Counted from the stretch's first letter, positions 11,726 through 23,367 are shown. The stretch is 64,000 nucleotides of DNA from Polytrichum commune (GCA_950295325.1 OX485803.1:71685554-71749553); one strand, 5' to 3'. Numbers and translations are program-made. The notes: generated by a model not told the origin, from the sequence alone.

Positions 11726-12359
11726 CCTTCTAATCTAAATGGGCCCCACTATTGGACTATTATCTCTCCAAGGCTCTCCGTCTTATTTCATCGACTGGTT
11801 CCTGCATCGGTGAAGTTATTCTGCCAACCATCTCTTTTGAGATTGTAACATGTGTCTTCGAAGTCCGAGGTTGACATTCAAAACATATTCATTACGCACG
11901 AGCACCTTGATGAAGATTTTGCGAGTCTGCAAGAAATCTGAATGATAAAATTAGGAATACAAAAATGCAAGAAATTTTTTTTTTTTTTAAATGATGAGGC
12001 TAGGATGGAATTACCAACTCGGAAGGATTAATGGGTGATTGGAGATGGAAGTCATTCATGCCAAACCAGTCTTCGGCAATGTAGAAGTGTTATGTATATG
12101 CCCAGTAGTGAATAGATCTAGATATTTCCGGATCAACGGCGTGTGCAAAAACAAAAATGTCGTCGTCGTGGAGGTAGGTAGTTGCGAAGGCAAATAAATT
12201 CTCAAAGTAAGTCGAAGAACGTTTGTTTCACTGAGGAACATTCGACAATGATAGCGAGATGTTCGGCACTCGGAGGATCTCGGGTACACCTGCAAAATGC
12301 AGATCAAGTCCTGTGTGAACCTTAGGCTTCGTATTCGGACAAGTACGGCCCACTCCAAC
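11726..12359 (-). other. Methyltransferase-like segment of the fossil gene
   Basis: Read from 12359, the segment gives KPKVHTGLDLHFAGVPEILR, then NISLSLSNVPQ followed by a TGA. It continues with STYFENLFAFATTYLHDDDI, FVFAHAVDPEISRSIHYWAY, a TAA, and HFYIAEDWFGMNDFHLQSP. The next exon starts TRKIFIKVLVRNE. A strand, a possible [DN]-P-P-Y-like site (NVPQ), a helix with an acidic turn, a hydrophobic FVFAHA strand and a C-terminal beta hairpin are the usual order in the back half of class I SAM methyltransferases. No intact SAM-binding or catalytic motif is visible, so the assignment is weak. It is joined to the oxygenase segment through the intron 11541-11725. Confidence 0.3.
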
Positions 12360-12437
12360 ATGTAAAAAAAAAAAAAACCAATTTAAAAAAAAAAACATAA
12401 GTATTCAATTATATAGAATGAATGGGAAAACAAGATA

Positions 12438-13025
12438 TTAGAGTTATCCGCTAACCCCCTTAAACACCTGCTGAGTTGGGGGAGTTAGAAGAATCACCCG
12501 TCGGTATACAAAAAGCTAGTCCGTCAGCACGATCTAAAAAAAACGCGGACCCAGACTCCTTTTTGGGTGTGGGAGAGGGTCAAAACGCGGTTGACCCTGG
12601 GTTACCATTTGGAACGGGCCCGACACGGTTTTGAGACCGGATCGAGTTGGAGCCCGGTTTCCACATTGGAGTTAATGGATAAGTCTAATGAGGAATTTAA
12701 TTTAAAATGCCCATATTTGGGTCAAGCCACCCCACGAGATGACGTCATATTATGACGCCACCCATAAAGCGTGGGCATCTACCGTATTTATCTATGATAC
12801 CGTCCCTAAATCGTGGCCACCTACCACGGGTCTAAAGTTGGGAACCGGGCGGCCCACCGTGGGCCATACCCTTACCTCACCTTATCTTTTGGAGGGTCAA
12901 CCGCCCCTTTAATCGATCAACCATGAGTTGGCACAATTAACGGTTACTACCTAAACTAGGGGCGGATGGATGACACCCGGTTGAACTTCATCCCAAACCC
13001 CCGGTTAGTTAACGGATAACTCTAA
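12438..13025. mobile_element. 588-bp terminal-inverted-repeat element in an intron of the fossil gene
   Basis: The left end TTAGAGTTATCCG is exactly repeated in inverse at the right end (CGGATAACTCTAA). A related internal copy (TTAATGGATAAGTCTAATGA) lies near 12672. The body is markedly more GC-rich than the surroundings and has no transposase frame. Removing it would shrink the host intron (about 12360-13037) to roughly 90 bp, in line with its neighbours (88-185 bp). The target duplication is unclear because TTA/TAA may belong to the termini, so the superfamily is left open. Confidence 0.7.
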
Positions 13026-14204
13026 TGACCCACAAACCTTAGTAAAGAATTCTTAAATGCGGCGATAAGCCGGGGGAAAAACCTTGGACCGTATGAGATC
13101 CTCGATGAGCTCCCCCATGTCTACATTCTCAATCAAAAAGAGAGAATACGATTTCTCTGAAGAAGTAGTGGAGGCATCCGAAGCGACGACCTTCCTCTTG
13201 CGCGGCACAGAGGGAATGGTGACACCGTTATGGGAAGGATCAAGAACATGATACCGAGAAGGGGCAGAAAGAGTTGCCATTGGACTTCTGACGGAGGCCT
13301 TGGTGGAAGATGGGGTGAACACTCGACTGGAGGCCACCCTCTTGTCTTTGCCCTTGTCCTTCACCGGTGCAACCTCTTTGTCATTCGTTAGAGGAGCTGG
13401 ATTCTTATCTTCATCCGGTTCTTCCTTCAATTCAATTATCTTAGGGGCAGAGCAAATGAGGCTGTTGTAGAGGGGTTCTTCTACGTCGGGAACGAATCCA
13501 CGAGAACAATCCACGTACCAACCACTAGCCACCAAATGCACGCGTGGAAATTTTGTACCTTGCATGGGCGTGTATATACAAATATTGGAGTTATCATCGA
13601 TCCAATCTTCAAGGAATGACGGCAAGAACGAAGAACATTCTTCACGACAAGCTCACGGTGAATGTACCTACATATTGAAGAAAATTAGAACAAAGAAATG
13701 GAGTGAAAACAAACTAAGATATGAAGGATAATTTTTTATTTTATTTTATTTTTAAAAAAATTACCGGTAAGCAACGCGCTTGATAGCTATGGGGCCTTCC
13801 TCGAACTCCATGAGATCAAGCCCTTTGGTGAACTTCAAGATACCCTTGTTATCAAAATACACCCAAAAAGCCTTATCCCACAGAATGAGCCTCCAATGCT
13901 CGACAAAATGAGCAGGTAGCAAAAGATCTTCTGTAGAAGCCCAGTCGATGTCGATGGAGCATTCATTTTCAAATGAGGCGATCTCATGCTCAACCCCTTT
14001 CTCCAACTAAGATAAGACAAACATAAAGTTAGAAATTTGGTTGAACCTATCTACTCATACAACCTTCAAACTTTGAAGTTAAAATCTGGTCCTAATGTCC
14101 TACCCGATGCTATCAACCGAACTAGTCTACATATCTTCAACCTATGTACACATACAAAATAGACAACCATCAAGTCAAAATCTGGTCCTACCAACCTCAA
14201 CCAT

Positions 14205-14815
14205 GACCCTCTCGGTTCGGAGAGGGTCGGATTCTAGTGCATACCCAAACATTTGAACATATTAACCGAAGTAGTCCACATATGCACACATACATAATAC
14301 ACCACATTCATGTCAGAATCTGGTCCAAAACAACCACAGCGAAGACCCTCTCGGTTCGAGAGGTTCGAACTATAGTGCATACCCAAACAATTTGAACATA
14401 TGAACCGAGCTCATCCACATATCTACACATACATAATACACCACATTCAAAGTACAATCTGGTCCAAACATCTGCAACGAAGACTCTCTCGGTCCGGGAG
14501 AGACGAATTCTAGTGCATACCCAAACAATTTGTCATAACAACCAAGGTAGTCCACATATCTATACATACATAATAGACCAGAACGGAGAGGGTCGGACTC
14601 TAGTGCATTCCCAAACCATTTGTAAATATGAACCTAGCTAGTCCACATACATACACGTACACAATACACCTCATTCAAGTCAGAATCTGGTCCAAACAAC
14701 CGCAACCAAGACCCTCTCGGAATCGAGAGGGTCGGATTCTAGTGCATACCCAAACAATTTGTACATATGAACCTAGCTAGTCCACATACATACACAATAC
14801 ACAATACACCTCTTG
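14205..14815. repeat. Tandem repeat, about five units of 125-140 bp, with internal palindromes
   Basis: Units begin near 14210, 14344, 14484, 14585 (shortened) and 14709. Each holds a short palindrome of the type CCCTCTCGG...CGAGAGGG, then TAGTGCATACCCAAAC, a block with 'gaac(c)...agtCCACATA', and TACATAATACACCACATTCA or a variant. The array fills most of the first intron (14007-14807) of the fossil gene. Units differ by several substitutions, so the array is not very recent. Confidence 0.85.
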
Positions 14816-14984
14816 TGGACTGCGAAAATGGAGTCAGCTCGTAGTCATCACTATATCGATTTGCAGCACCTATATCATGTTCCGGCGATGGATTAAAAGG
14901 AACATGCGGATCTCCTAGACTTCTAATCTCCTTCTCCCATCCTAGGCCATCAAATATGTCTTTCTCCTCTCCCACTGTGTGCAT

Positions 14985-15875
14985 GTGTCTCTACATTCAT
15001 ATTGGGTATGAGTCTAAATTATGTCCTCATATATATTCAACTCAAGATAATCTCTTCGACCACAAATAATAATTATTGCAGTCCAAGCTCTAGAGTTGAC
15101 TTACACATAGGACAAAGACAAAAGTGATGGAATAAAAACGAGGCAAGTTGGTCGCCCTTTGTATTTTGATGGACTCATTCTTCAATTAATATACCAATCT
15201 CAAATCAAAAATTTTCATTTATTCTTTCTTGGGATCATCATTGGTTTTAATCATTTACTTATCTATTATATCACAATTTTCCTATCATTTTTGTATTTCA
15301 CGGTTTCCAAACTCAATGAGACAATTTCAAATTCAGGGCCTTTTTATTTAATTTATGACCTATACAATCCACGGAAATAGGTCACAAATTTCTTACTATT
15401 TTGGGAAGAATCTAGAGTATTCCGGGTATATTCGAATCTTTTTAATATTTCTAAATTTAATCTAGGAAGTTTACTATTTTTACTTCCTCTCCGCTCACAT
15501 AGGAGTGTCGTCCATGTTATTGGTAACCATTCTTGGAGCCACACCAAACCACATACCACTCAAATATAGGTCTATGATTAAGAGCCCTTACTAAAATTTA
15601 GACACATCTACCTTAAGTTGCCCATGCTAATTTGTCGTCATTCTACACTAATTTGAGTTTTTTATGATCACAATATCAAAAGATAAGTATTTTTCTTTGA
15701 ATATGGTTGCTACAGTATATGGATGAATAAATCAATTATAAGATTTTATGATCCAACCCCAAGGTAATTTGCATGGGCAAAGAGAGGCAACCTATTTGTG
15801 AAGGCAACTTAACTGCACATGTCAGTGTAGAAGACACTGTCAACTGCTTTAGAAGGGTTTTGTGATAGGCGCTTG
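14985..15875. other. Intergenic DNA, no gene seen
   Basis: AT-rich. A 73-codon open frame at 15159-15380 is a hydrophobic, low-complexity translation of AT-rich DNA and has no recognisable motif. Nothing else is supported. Confidence 0.5.
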
Positions 15876-15879
15876 TACC

Positions 15880-16236
15880 TTGAATTATCCATTAAAATCA
15901 AAACATACTGTGACTTTCCATAGTTTCCGTGTATGTTCATTGAACACCACACTATCAAAATATTGGGAATCCGGTTTCTTACTATTTTGTCTTGTGTGGA
16001 ATCCAAACACGCAAACTTCTGTTGTGTAAACCGGTTCAAGATAACTTCAATATTTTGAGTGATCCATTACGATCAAAACATACTGAGACCTCTTTCCATA
16101 GTTTCTATGTATTTTCATTGAACACCACACTATCGAGATATTGGGAATCTAATTTCTTAGTATTTTCTTTTGTGGAGTCCAAACACGCAAGCTTCTGTTG
16201 TGTAAACTGGTTCCAGATAACTTCAATATTTTGAGA
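15880..16236. repeat. Tandem duplication, period about 178 bp
   Basis: Two adjacent copies, about 15880-16058 and 16059-16236. Both contain TTCATTGAACACCACACTAT, ATATTGGGAATC and 'TCCAAACACGCAA(a/g)CTTCTG', and end with GATAACTTCAATATTTTGAG. Divergence is modest. The period is close to that of the unrelated array at 17460-18000. Confidence 0.85.
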
Positions 16237-17455
16237 TTTCCATGGGATTCAATGTGGACTAGTGACAAATACACGTATTCAAATTCTGCGATTTAGGTGT
16301 CAACTGCTCAGAGTAAGCTGCAGTATCAAACCCCTATGGTGTTTATTTGCCACTTGGGCTCTTCATGCACATAATATTACTCAGTTGATGAGTTGTGTTC
16401 AAGTTGTACTGACTTCATATTCAGTCTAAAGTAATGGGATTGCAACATTCAGAGTCTTTATTCTCGAATCTACTACTGGGTTCATGAACACGGCTCATCA
16501 ACTGAGCAATGTTATGCATGCAATTCTAGTTTATGGATAAACCAATGTACTAGTATGTGATCCTCATGTGGTCACTCTTTTTAATCAAACACCTACATTT
16601 GAGGGGTACCTATATGACAAGGTTTGTAGTTAGAAAACGGATTCTAGAAAGACATGTGTTACAAAGAGATTGAATTATGTGCACAAAATATATCAACCAT
16701 CTAAGACTTTCAATAATAAATGAATGATAGAATTGGGAAGGCCTATAGTTTGTGATAGTTTAAAGAGAAAGAGAAAGAGAACAATTCACGTTGGACTTTT
16801 GATAACTTTTGCATCCTTGCTACAATTTTAAGACTTGAAATTATTACAAATTTCATTATTTGCATTTGCTAGGTAGTTCCAAAGGAGACGACTCTTAAAC
16901 ATGTCTGCGACTTAGAAATGTTTGTGGAGTTGGAAGTGCCCACAATAGGACCACATATCTCTCAAGTTTATTTCTCATGACATTATTACTCAACACCGAG
17001 ATCATCATGCAGTTGTGGAGCACTCACTACAAGGATCACGTGGTCAAGTCATTGGCAAACATACACATGTCACTGGTGCTATCTAGACGCAACATATGTG
17101 CCACTAGGGATAGCCATGGTAGATTTGTCTTGGCCTTTGTAATTCCCTCCCTGTATTTCCTTTGTGGAAGTGGAATGATCGATCATTCCTGCTTCTTGGT
17201 GCATGTGGCATCTGAAGATTCAATTTGGAATCTGGTTTGGATTGTTGACGTTTCATGTGGCAATTGAAACCTGAAATCTGCTCTAACAGCAGAAGGTGTT
17301 GAGTCAAGGGGAAATTGTCTCCAAATGTGATGTCTACACACAACATATGTGCTCCTCGGATCAACCATTTTGGGATCGTCTTGGAATCGTGTTCTTTGAT
17401 GATCTTGAATGGTTACTGCTGCTGCCTCGGTGTGGGTTTCGTGTGACAACTAAAG
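16237..17455. other. Intergenic DNA, no gene seen
   Basis: A 92-codon frame (17296-17574, plus) and overlapping frames on both strands run into the tandem array and share no motif with known proteins. I see no splice-supported exons. Confidence 0.45.
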
Positions 17456-17459
17456 CGAG

Positions 17460-18000
17460 ATGCACAATCTTGCTTGAGGACCAGCTTCTTTTGCTGTTAG
17501 AGCAAAGGTGGAGCAAAAGTACTAGAATTCAATTGTCAAATGAAACTTCAAAACATCCAAAGCAGATTTCATAATTATGCATGTGTCACATGCAACCGGC
17601 ACCGAGGCAGTTGGAGCACTCACCATTCAACTCTACGATCCACAATCTCCCTTGAGAATCAGCTTCTTTTGATGTTGTTGAAGCAAAGGTGGAGCAAAAG
17701 TAATAGGATTCAACTGTCAAATGAAATTCCAAAACATCTAAAGCAAATTTCATAATCATACATGTGTCACATGCAACTGGCACCGAGGCAGCTAGAGCAC
17801 TCACCATTCAACTTTACGATTCACAATCTCCCTTGAGAATCAACTTCTTTTGATGTTGAATCAAAGATGGAGCAAAAGTACTAGGATTCAACTGCCAAAT
17901 GAAACTTCAAAACATCCAAAGCAGATTTCATAATTGTACATGTGTCACATGCAACTGGCACTGAGGCAGCTGGAGCACTCACCATTCAAGTCTATGATCC
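17460..18000. repeat. Tandem repeat, three units of about 180 bp
   Basis: Units start near 17461, 17638 and 17819. Shared blocks include 'CAATCT(c/t)', 'GAATCA(g/a)CTTCTTTTGATGTT', GGTGGAGCAAAAGTA, 'TTCAACTGTCAAATGAAA', CATGTGTCACATGCAACTGG and GGAGCACTCACCATTCAA. The CATGTGTCACATG core is itself nearly palindromic. Unit length is in the nucleosome/satellite range, but only three copies are present. Confidence 0.88.
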
Positions 18001-18039
18001 ACTCGCATATCCCCTCAGCGAGAACTGTTTGTGGGCTTA

Positions 18040-18160
18040 TTTGAGCTTCTCAATGAAGCTAGAAAATGGCTCCCCACCACATGAGCCATCTTAGAGCTCA
18101 CTTGAGCTCCTCAAATGAGCTTCAAAGTGGCTCCCCACTGTGGGAGCCATCTTCAAAGAG
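18040..18160. repeat. Short duplicated block, about 60 bp
   Basis: Two copies of a block with GAGCTTCTCAATGAAGCT or GAGCTCCTCAAATGAGCTTC followed by 'AAA.TGGCTCCCCAC' and GAGCCATCTT, directly downstream of the 180-bp array. Confidence 0.6.
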
Positions 18161-18579
18161 TTTATGTGCATTTCGAATAATTTTTTTCACATTTGATTTA
18201 TGTCATGTGAGTAATAATGCAATGTTATTTCTTGCCTACTTTTGTGCATGTATTGACATGATCAACCTCATTGGAGGCCCCCTAACTGGAGAACATATAT
18301 TGAAGTTGCCCAATTGTGAAAAAATCAAACCTAGTGACATGGTCTAGTGGGATGACCACACGATCCTTGTAGTGGGTGTATCTTAATGTGACCATGCATG
18401 TATAATCAAAGTATCCCGGTGACACAATGCCCTAGATGTCTCCATACGTCCTCTTAAACCACATGCACGTGGTTAAATCGCATGGTGCACCCCCGGAAGC
18501 ACCTTACATTGATTTAACTTACACTTAAACAACATACCTTATATTATTAAGCAGTGTATGTTCGTTCTGTGAGCTCTGA

Positions 18580-18660
18580 GAATATAACCATGGGATGCTA
18601 GGAGCTCAATCTTAATATGAGTCTCCTTGTGCAAGGTTTGAGCATCCTATGGTTATATTC
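18580..18660. repeat. Inverted repeat with 20-bp arms (stem-loop)
   Basis: The arms are 18580-18599 (GAATATAACCATGGGATGCT) and 18641-18660 (AGCATCCTATGGTTATATTC), complementary at 19 of 20 positions, with a 41-base loop. Purpose unknown. It may be the core of a small MITE. Confidence 0.7.
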
Positions 18661-21006
18661 TTAGGGCATGTAAGCCGAATTTTTGGCCAAATAGTTTACC
18701 TATGGACAAATGGTTAAACTCAGATGAAGTTTCATCCGAGTATATGGAAATAATTGAATCATAGGCTAGGAAGGTAGTTATAACTATAGTCGTGAGCATA
18801 GGTGGCCCTAGTTAGTTATAGCAACTATCGTCTTCCCCGCCGAGCCAAAAGGGCTGGCGAGGGGAAATGAAGCAAACATTCTCTGAAAATTGTTGAGCGT
18901 ATAGTTAAACTGATAGGCTTGTCTCCCTCAGCACCAAGAACGGGCAAGGTTATACATGAACTATTTTCTTTGTGATTTGAGTAATCATTGTAGTCATTGC
19001 GGGGTTACCAATTTTTGTTGAAGCATATTGTTGTTTTGAATCAAAAACCGATTGAAGGACCGAAGTCCAGTCGAACTTTTTTCTAGTTTTGAAGAGTGAA
19101 TATGAATTATGAAACTATTGTCCATTGTTAAAGTTGCAACCGTTTGAGTGAGAGTTTGCGAGTATAATTGAGCAAGCCAGAGTGTAAATTTGAATTGATA
19201 ATGGTGATATGAGATTGAGAGGGAATTGATCAGCCTTTGAGTGAAAGAGGATATGAATCTGAAAGAGGAATAGGTAATGAAGAAGTGAACGAGAATCGAA
19301 AGATTAGAGATGTATGAGGGATCAATGAGTGAATTACGGAGCGAAGACTATTACCACGAGAAATTGAACATTGTGTAACCATTGTCTAAGTGTGAACTCC
19401 TAAATATAGTTAAGCAAACTAGAATGGTGAACCAAGAGTGTGAAGATTGTTGTATGAGAAAACTATTGTCTAAGTGAAAAACCTCTTCAAACCGAAAGAT
19501 AGATATTGAGGGATAAGAACATCGAAGATAAGAAATTGATTCGAACTATGAACAAAGAGGGTTAACCAAAATAGAGAAAGCAAGAAAGCTTAAAACTATT
19601 GGCGCAGAATGACGGAATAATTGTTTGAGAGAGGGAGGGTATAGTTAAAACTATGGTCTGTAGCACCTTGACAAGCATAACCTCTGAGTGACAAAAAGCG
19701 ACCGAGGGAGCAATCGTCTGATGAGATAGATCATGAACAAAGAGTATTGTTGAGTGCCAGCAAGGGCAACCCTGAGAGAGGGAGAAAGCCAATAGGCCTA
19801 GCGTTAACCTAAGAGGGGAACTATAGCCCATTGTTGAAGCATGTGAGAGGCAATAAGAGAGGGCAATAGAAGGAGAGAAGATAATTGGTACAAATGAACT
19901 ATGATTATATTTAAAGCAAACACTATAGGGTAGTAGTAGTAAAATTTGTCAAATCAGTTTAATGATCCCCTAATCAACTGATGTGATGAGGAAAAGATTT
20001 TGAACAATTGATTAGTGTTGGGAAGGGAAGATTGAATTTGATTAAGTGAATTGAGATAGGATAAACTTTGGATTATCAAGGAGATTTAGGCATAAGTTGT
20101 CCTAGACTTAAATAGAGTTTTATATTAATACATAGTCTATAGACTTGATCTTTGAGTATGAAAGTGCAAGCTAACCAAATGAACTATTGTCTTGTGTGTT
20201 ACCGTGGTTGTTGTTGTTGTTGTTGTTGTTGTTGCAGGTTGCGTAGGGCAATCAAGACTATAGCTTGACCCTGATAATTGTTGTTAGTTGCATAAGTTGT
20301 GAGTAATGATTAAATCTTGGAATTAAGGAGCGAACAATTTGTCTTGCATTGGAATTAACATTGACCAATTAATGAAGGAATTGTTGTGATTTGAAGATGC
20401 ATTGGCCAATGGTTACCAAAGACAATTGTGATACTCAAAGAGTATTGTTCTACAATCTCATGACGAGATGGAAACTTACAGTGACTGACTGGATGAGAAA
20501 TAGTGAGAGGAAACCTTGAGAGAAATGAGAGTAAAAGATGATTGAGTGATGTGTTAGAGTGAAGATAGCAACCCTATTGTCCGATTAATGAATCATAATG
20601 TGACAAATGCTTATAATAGACACTAGTAAAGCCTTCCTTGAGAGTCTGTACCCTGGGTTTTGGTTATTTTAGTCATAGCAAAAATCTAACTACATGGCCC
20701 ACATAACAAATGCATATCACTTAATAATGTTATGTAATTTCTAGAGGTGGCCACTTTGAATATAGTAGTTGAGCAATCCAAAGCCAAGGAGATAGGTCCA
20801 CAAAGCCATGGGGGTCAATTTCCAGGATACAACGCGACGGTTCTATAACCGAACCAGGTGGGATCATGGAGGTGGCCATGTTGGGCTTTGGTCTAGCTTG
20901 GGTCTAGTAACCAACTATGTTGTGTTGGTTATTGTAAGCAATGAAGGTGGGGGTCCTCATTATATACAAGGTCGTCACACACGGAGCCTAGGGATCAGTT
21001 TAAGGT
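18661..21006. other. Purine-biased intergenic DNA with scattered short repeats
   Basis: From about 19060 to 20600 the plus strand is rich in A and G and repeatedly uses 'aactattgtc' and 'gagaat...agag' wording, as in a very old repeat. No coding frame is supported. A (TTG)n microsatellite lies at 20207-20234. Confidence 0.4.
20207..20234. repeat. (TTG)n microsatellite
   Basis: About nine consecutive TTG units followed by CAGG. No coding frame around it is supported. Confidence 0.9.
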
Positions 21007-21225
21007 ATACCGTTCATGGTATTTAGTGTCACTTATTATTTGGAATTACAAAATGCAACAACTTCTTACTCTTGACTTCAATTATAACTCATGAAAGTTG
21101 AATAAGTTGTTTGGACATTATACATCATTAATGACCTTGCTTGATAAAATTTTACATTCCCAATAAATAGTTACAACACTATAACTCCAAATAGTAAGTG
21201 ACACTAAACACCATAAACGGGGTAG
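21007..21225. mobile_element. MITE of the CTACACTAAAT-like family, divergent copy
   Basis: Inverted ends: left 'ATGGTATTTAGTGTCACTTA', right 'TAAGTGACACTAAACACCAT', each continuing into ATTATTTGGAATTACA or its complement. It is homologous in layout to 23149-23367, 45853-46080 and 51781-52010. It is about 220 bp and has no coding content. Confidence 0.65.
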
Positions 21226-23148
21226 TGGTTTTGACTTTGAATGTTCATCTAATATTCCATTGAGGCTAAATGTTTTTTCTTTGTACCTATGTTTAACCCA
21301 AAGGCTAATAAGAACCACATAGCCATATGTATGTGCAATAGCTTAAAGTGTTGGTTTAAACACCCTCTACCTTAGTCTAAAAGTCGTCACCAACATGGGA
21401 ATCGGTATCTGGTGCATTAATTCCGATCTGATGTGATGAAAATTACTGAGATTCAATGCTCTCTGTGTAGGAGCAGCTAAGCTTAGTTGCAACAGCCACT
21501 TACTTTGCGCTCTTTGTGACTACTGTGTCCAATTCCACTGCAATGTGCTTGATATGTGTAGAGAAACTTGAACTCTTTCGCCATGACAACAAATGAAGTT
21601 ATGACAACCTTCAAGATTTTGAGGTATACGGGTGTTATTTGGTCACTTTTCTTAATGGAACACTTGTGTTTGATTGGTATGGGGTTTGGTGAGAATCAAC
21701 TATCGAACATCATAAAGACACATTTGTAAAAGAGATTGGACTACGTCTTTCAAAAAAAAAGTTAACTACTCACACTCAGTAGTGAACACAATTGGGAGGA
21801 CATGTGTCTTCGATTAAGAACTCAACAAACATGTACTTCTGATAACCGTAACTCAATTGAGCCCAAGTCCGATCATCAATATGTTTTTATATAGGTTTTA
21901 TTAATGCAACACATGTTTCGTTATGTAAATGTAATCGGTGGAAGTCAAGGAGAACATGAAAAATGCACTTAATAACATCCACATGCCTTAAACCCTCAAC
22001 CTATGTCAAACAAAGCATTGTCTTTGACATGAATTTGAGTTTAATGTTCATTCTTATAGGATTAACCTAACGGGAACGTAAGTGGGCAAGGAATGGACAC
22101 TTTTAGCTTTGTACCCAGGCGCATTTCCTAGGATAATAACCACGTGATTAGTACGAGATGACTAGCAAATCCAATTTGAGGTCGCAATCCATACTCTTCA
22201 TAAATTTTAAATCTCGTATGAACATCTATTTCACTATCAAACTAAAGATTTCTTCTTCTTCTTCTTCTTCTTGAATGAGCAAATAGATTTCCCCTCCCTC
22301 CTCCCCCCTCCAATTGAGGATGTGCAAACATACGTGACCTGGCCCTTGGCTGTCACAACATCACATCACAAAGGACATGGCACTGTCACGGTGCATCATG
22401 TCTGGACATGACCCCCCCCTGACATGGTGATTTTTTTCAATTACAACAACGTTTAATGATTAAAAAAAATTACCATTTTGGCTAAACAAATTACAAAACC
22501 TTGCATTGACATCAAGGTGGAGTCAAAATGGCTAACTTCCTAGAGTTACAGTGTGTAATGACATTTGTAAGATAATCAATGTCTAATACCAACCCCATAT
22601 CAACATGATGATCAAGTTCATAGAATGATTTGACATTACATGAAGTATATTTTAAAATAAGAAAGCGAACTTCTTCTAATGGGGTTATGAAGGGTTATAT
22701 GAAGGGGCATCGTAGCACAAATTGTGCTTCATTTTTAGCTACTTTGATAGAGCCAAAAAATACATTTTGTTTTCTCTTGGGATTGGGGTAATTGGCTATC
22801 AACCAAAGTTCCATGTCAAGTCAATGATTTAAGGTGTAGTGAGCAACAACGTCTTTATATTGTGACAGTGACACATGTTGCCTCAAAAGCATATCTAAGT
22901 AAAACAAGACCAATATCAATTCCAAAATATCACATGTTTGAGTTGTATGATAGGATCCTCCAACATCTAATATAGATCTGAAAAGGCTTAACATAGAGGG
23001 GACAATGTACACACAGGTGGTGGCCATCAACATTTAACCTTCCAAAACAATTAGTCATTTACAGCGGTATGTGAGCGGGCACTACAAGGATGATATGCCA
23101 CAATATTCACATGCACAGGTGCAATGGGTCAAGATAGTATGGACCTAG
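21226..23148. other. Intergenic DNA, no gene seen
   Basis: Carries a diffuse family-A-like section (about 21640-21840), a (TTC)n microsatellite at 22250-22272 followed by a C-rich stretch (22284-22312), and nothing else I can support. Confidence 0.4.
22250..22272. repeat. (TTC)n microsatellite
   Basis: About seven TTC units, directly followed by a pyrimidine-rich stretch of C-runs separated by T. Confidence 0.85.
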
Positions 23149-23367
23149 CTACACTAAACATGATAGTTAATGTCATTTTTTACTATTTGGAGTTACACAT
23201 TCCTATACTTTTTTACTATTTTTTCACCAAGCAAAGATTTTAATGCTCTATAATGTCCAAAAAGATCAATTCGACCTTTGTGTGGCAAAAATGAGATGTT
23301 CAGTAAATAGTTATAGCACTGCATTATTCCAAATAGTAACTAACACTAAATATCATCTTTATTCTAG
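23149..23367. mobile_element. MITE of the CTACACTAAAT family
   Basis: Starts CTACACTAAACATGATA and carries TTTACTATTTGGAGTTACAC. The right half has the complement-type block 'ATTCCAAATAGTAACTAACA' followed by CTAAATATCAT. About 220 bp, no coding content. The right terminus is approximate. Confidence 0.65.

Larger units (their letters stand above)
10305..14984 (-). pseudogene. Fossil fusion gene: methyltransferase-like segment plus TET/JBP-like dioxygenase segment
   Basis: Inferred minus-strand exons in order of reading: 14984-14808, 14006-13765, 13667-13038, about 12359-12015, 11926-11726, 11540-11311, 11182-10913, 10820-10586 and 10446-10305, together about 820 codons. Introns have GT donors and AG acceptors, except that the acceptor near 12360 is not canonical. 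Phases agree at the junctions if small indels are allowed near 13625, in an A-run near 11838 and in an A9 run near 10635. Broken codons include TGA 12228-12230, TAA 12090-12092 and TGA 11034-11036, each one C-to-T change from a sense codon. The N-terminal part is acidic/basic and low-complexity with a PRKRK nuclear-signal-like motif. The middle resembles a methyltransferase and the C-terminal part a 2-oxoglutarate/Fe(II) oxygenase. Family calls rest on motifs only. It might be a transposon passenger or a dead host gene. Confidence 0.5.

Noticed and set aside
10305-14984. Endogenous giant-virus insertion as the source of the dioxygenase/methyltransferase text
   Set aside because: The segments are split by short spliceosomal introns with consistent phases, and no viral hallmark gene is seen nearby.
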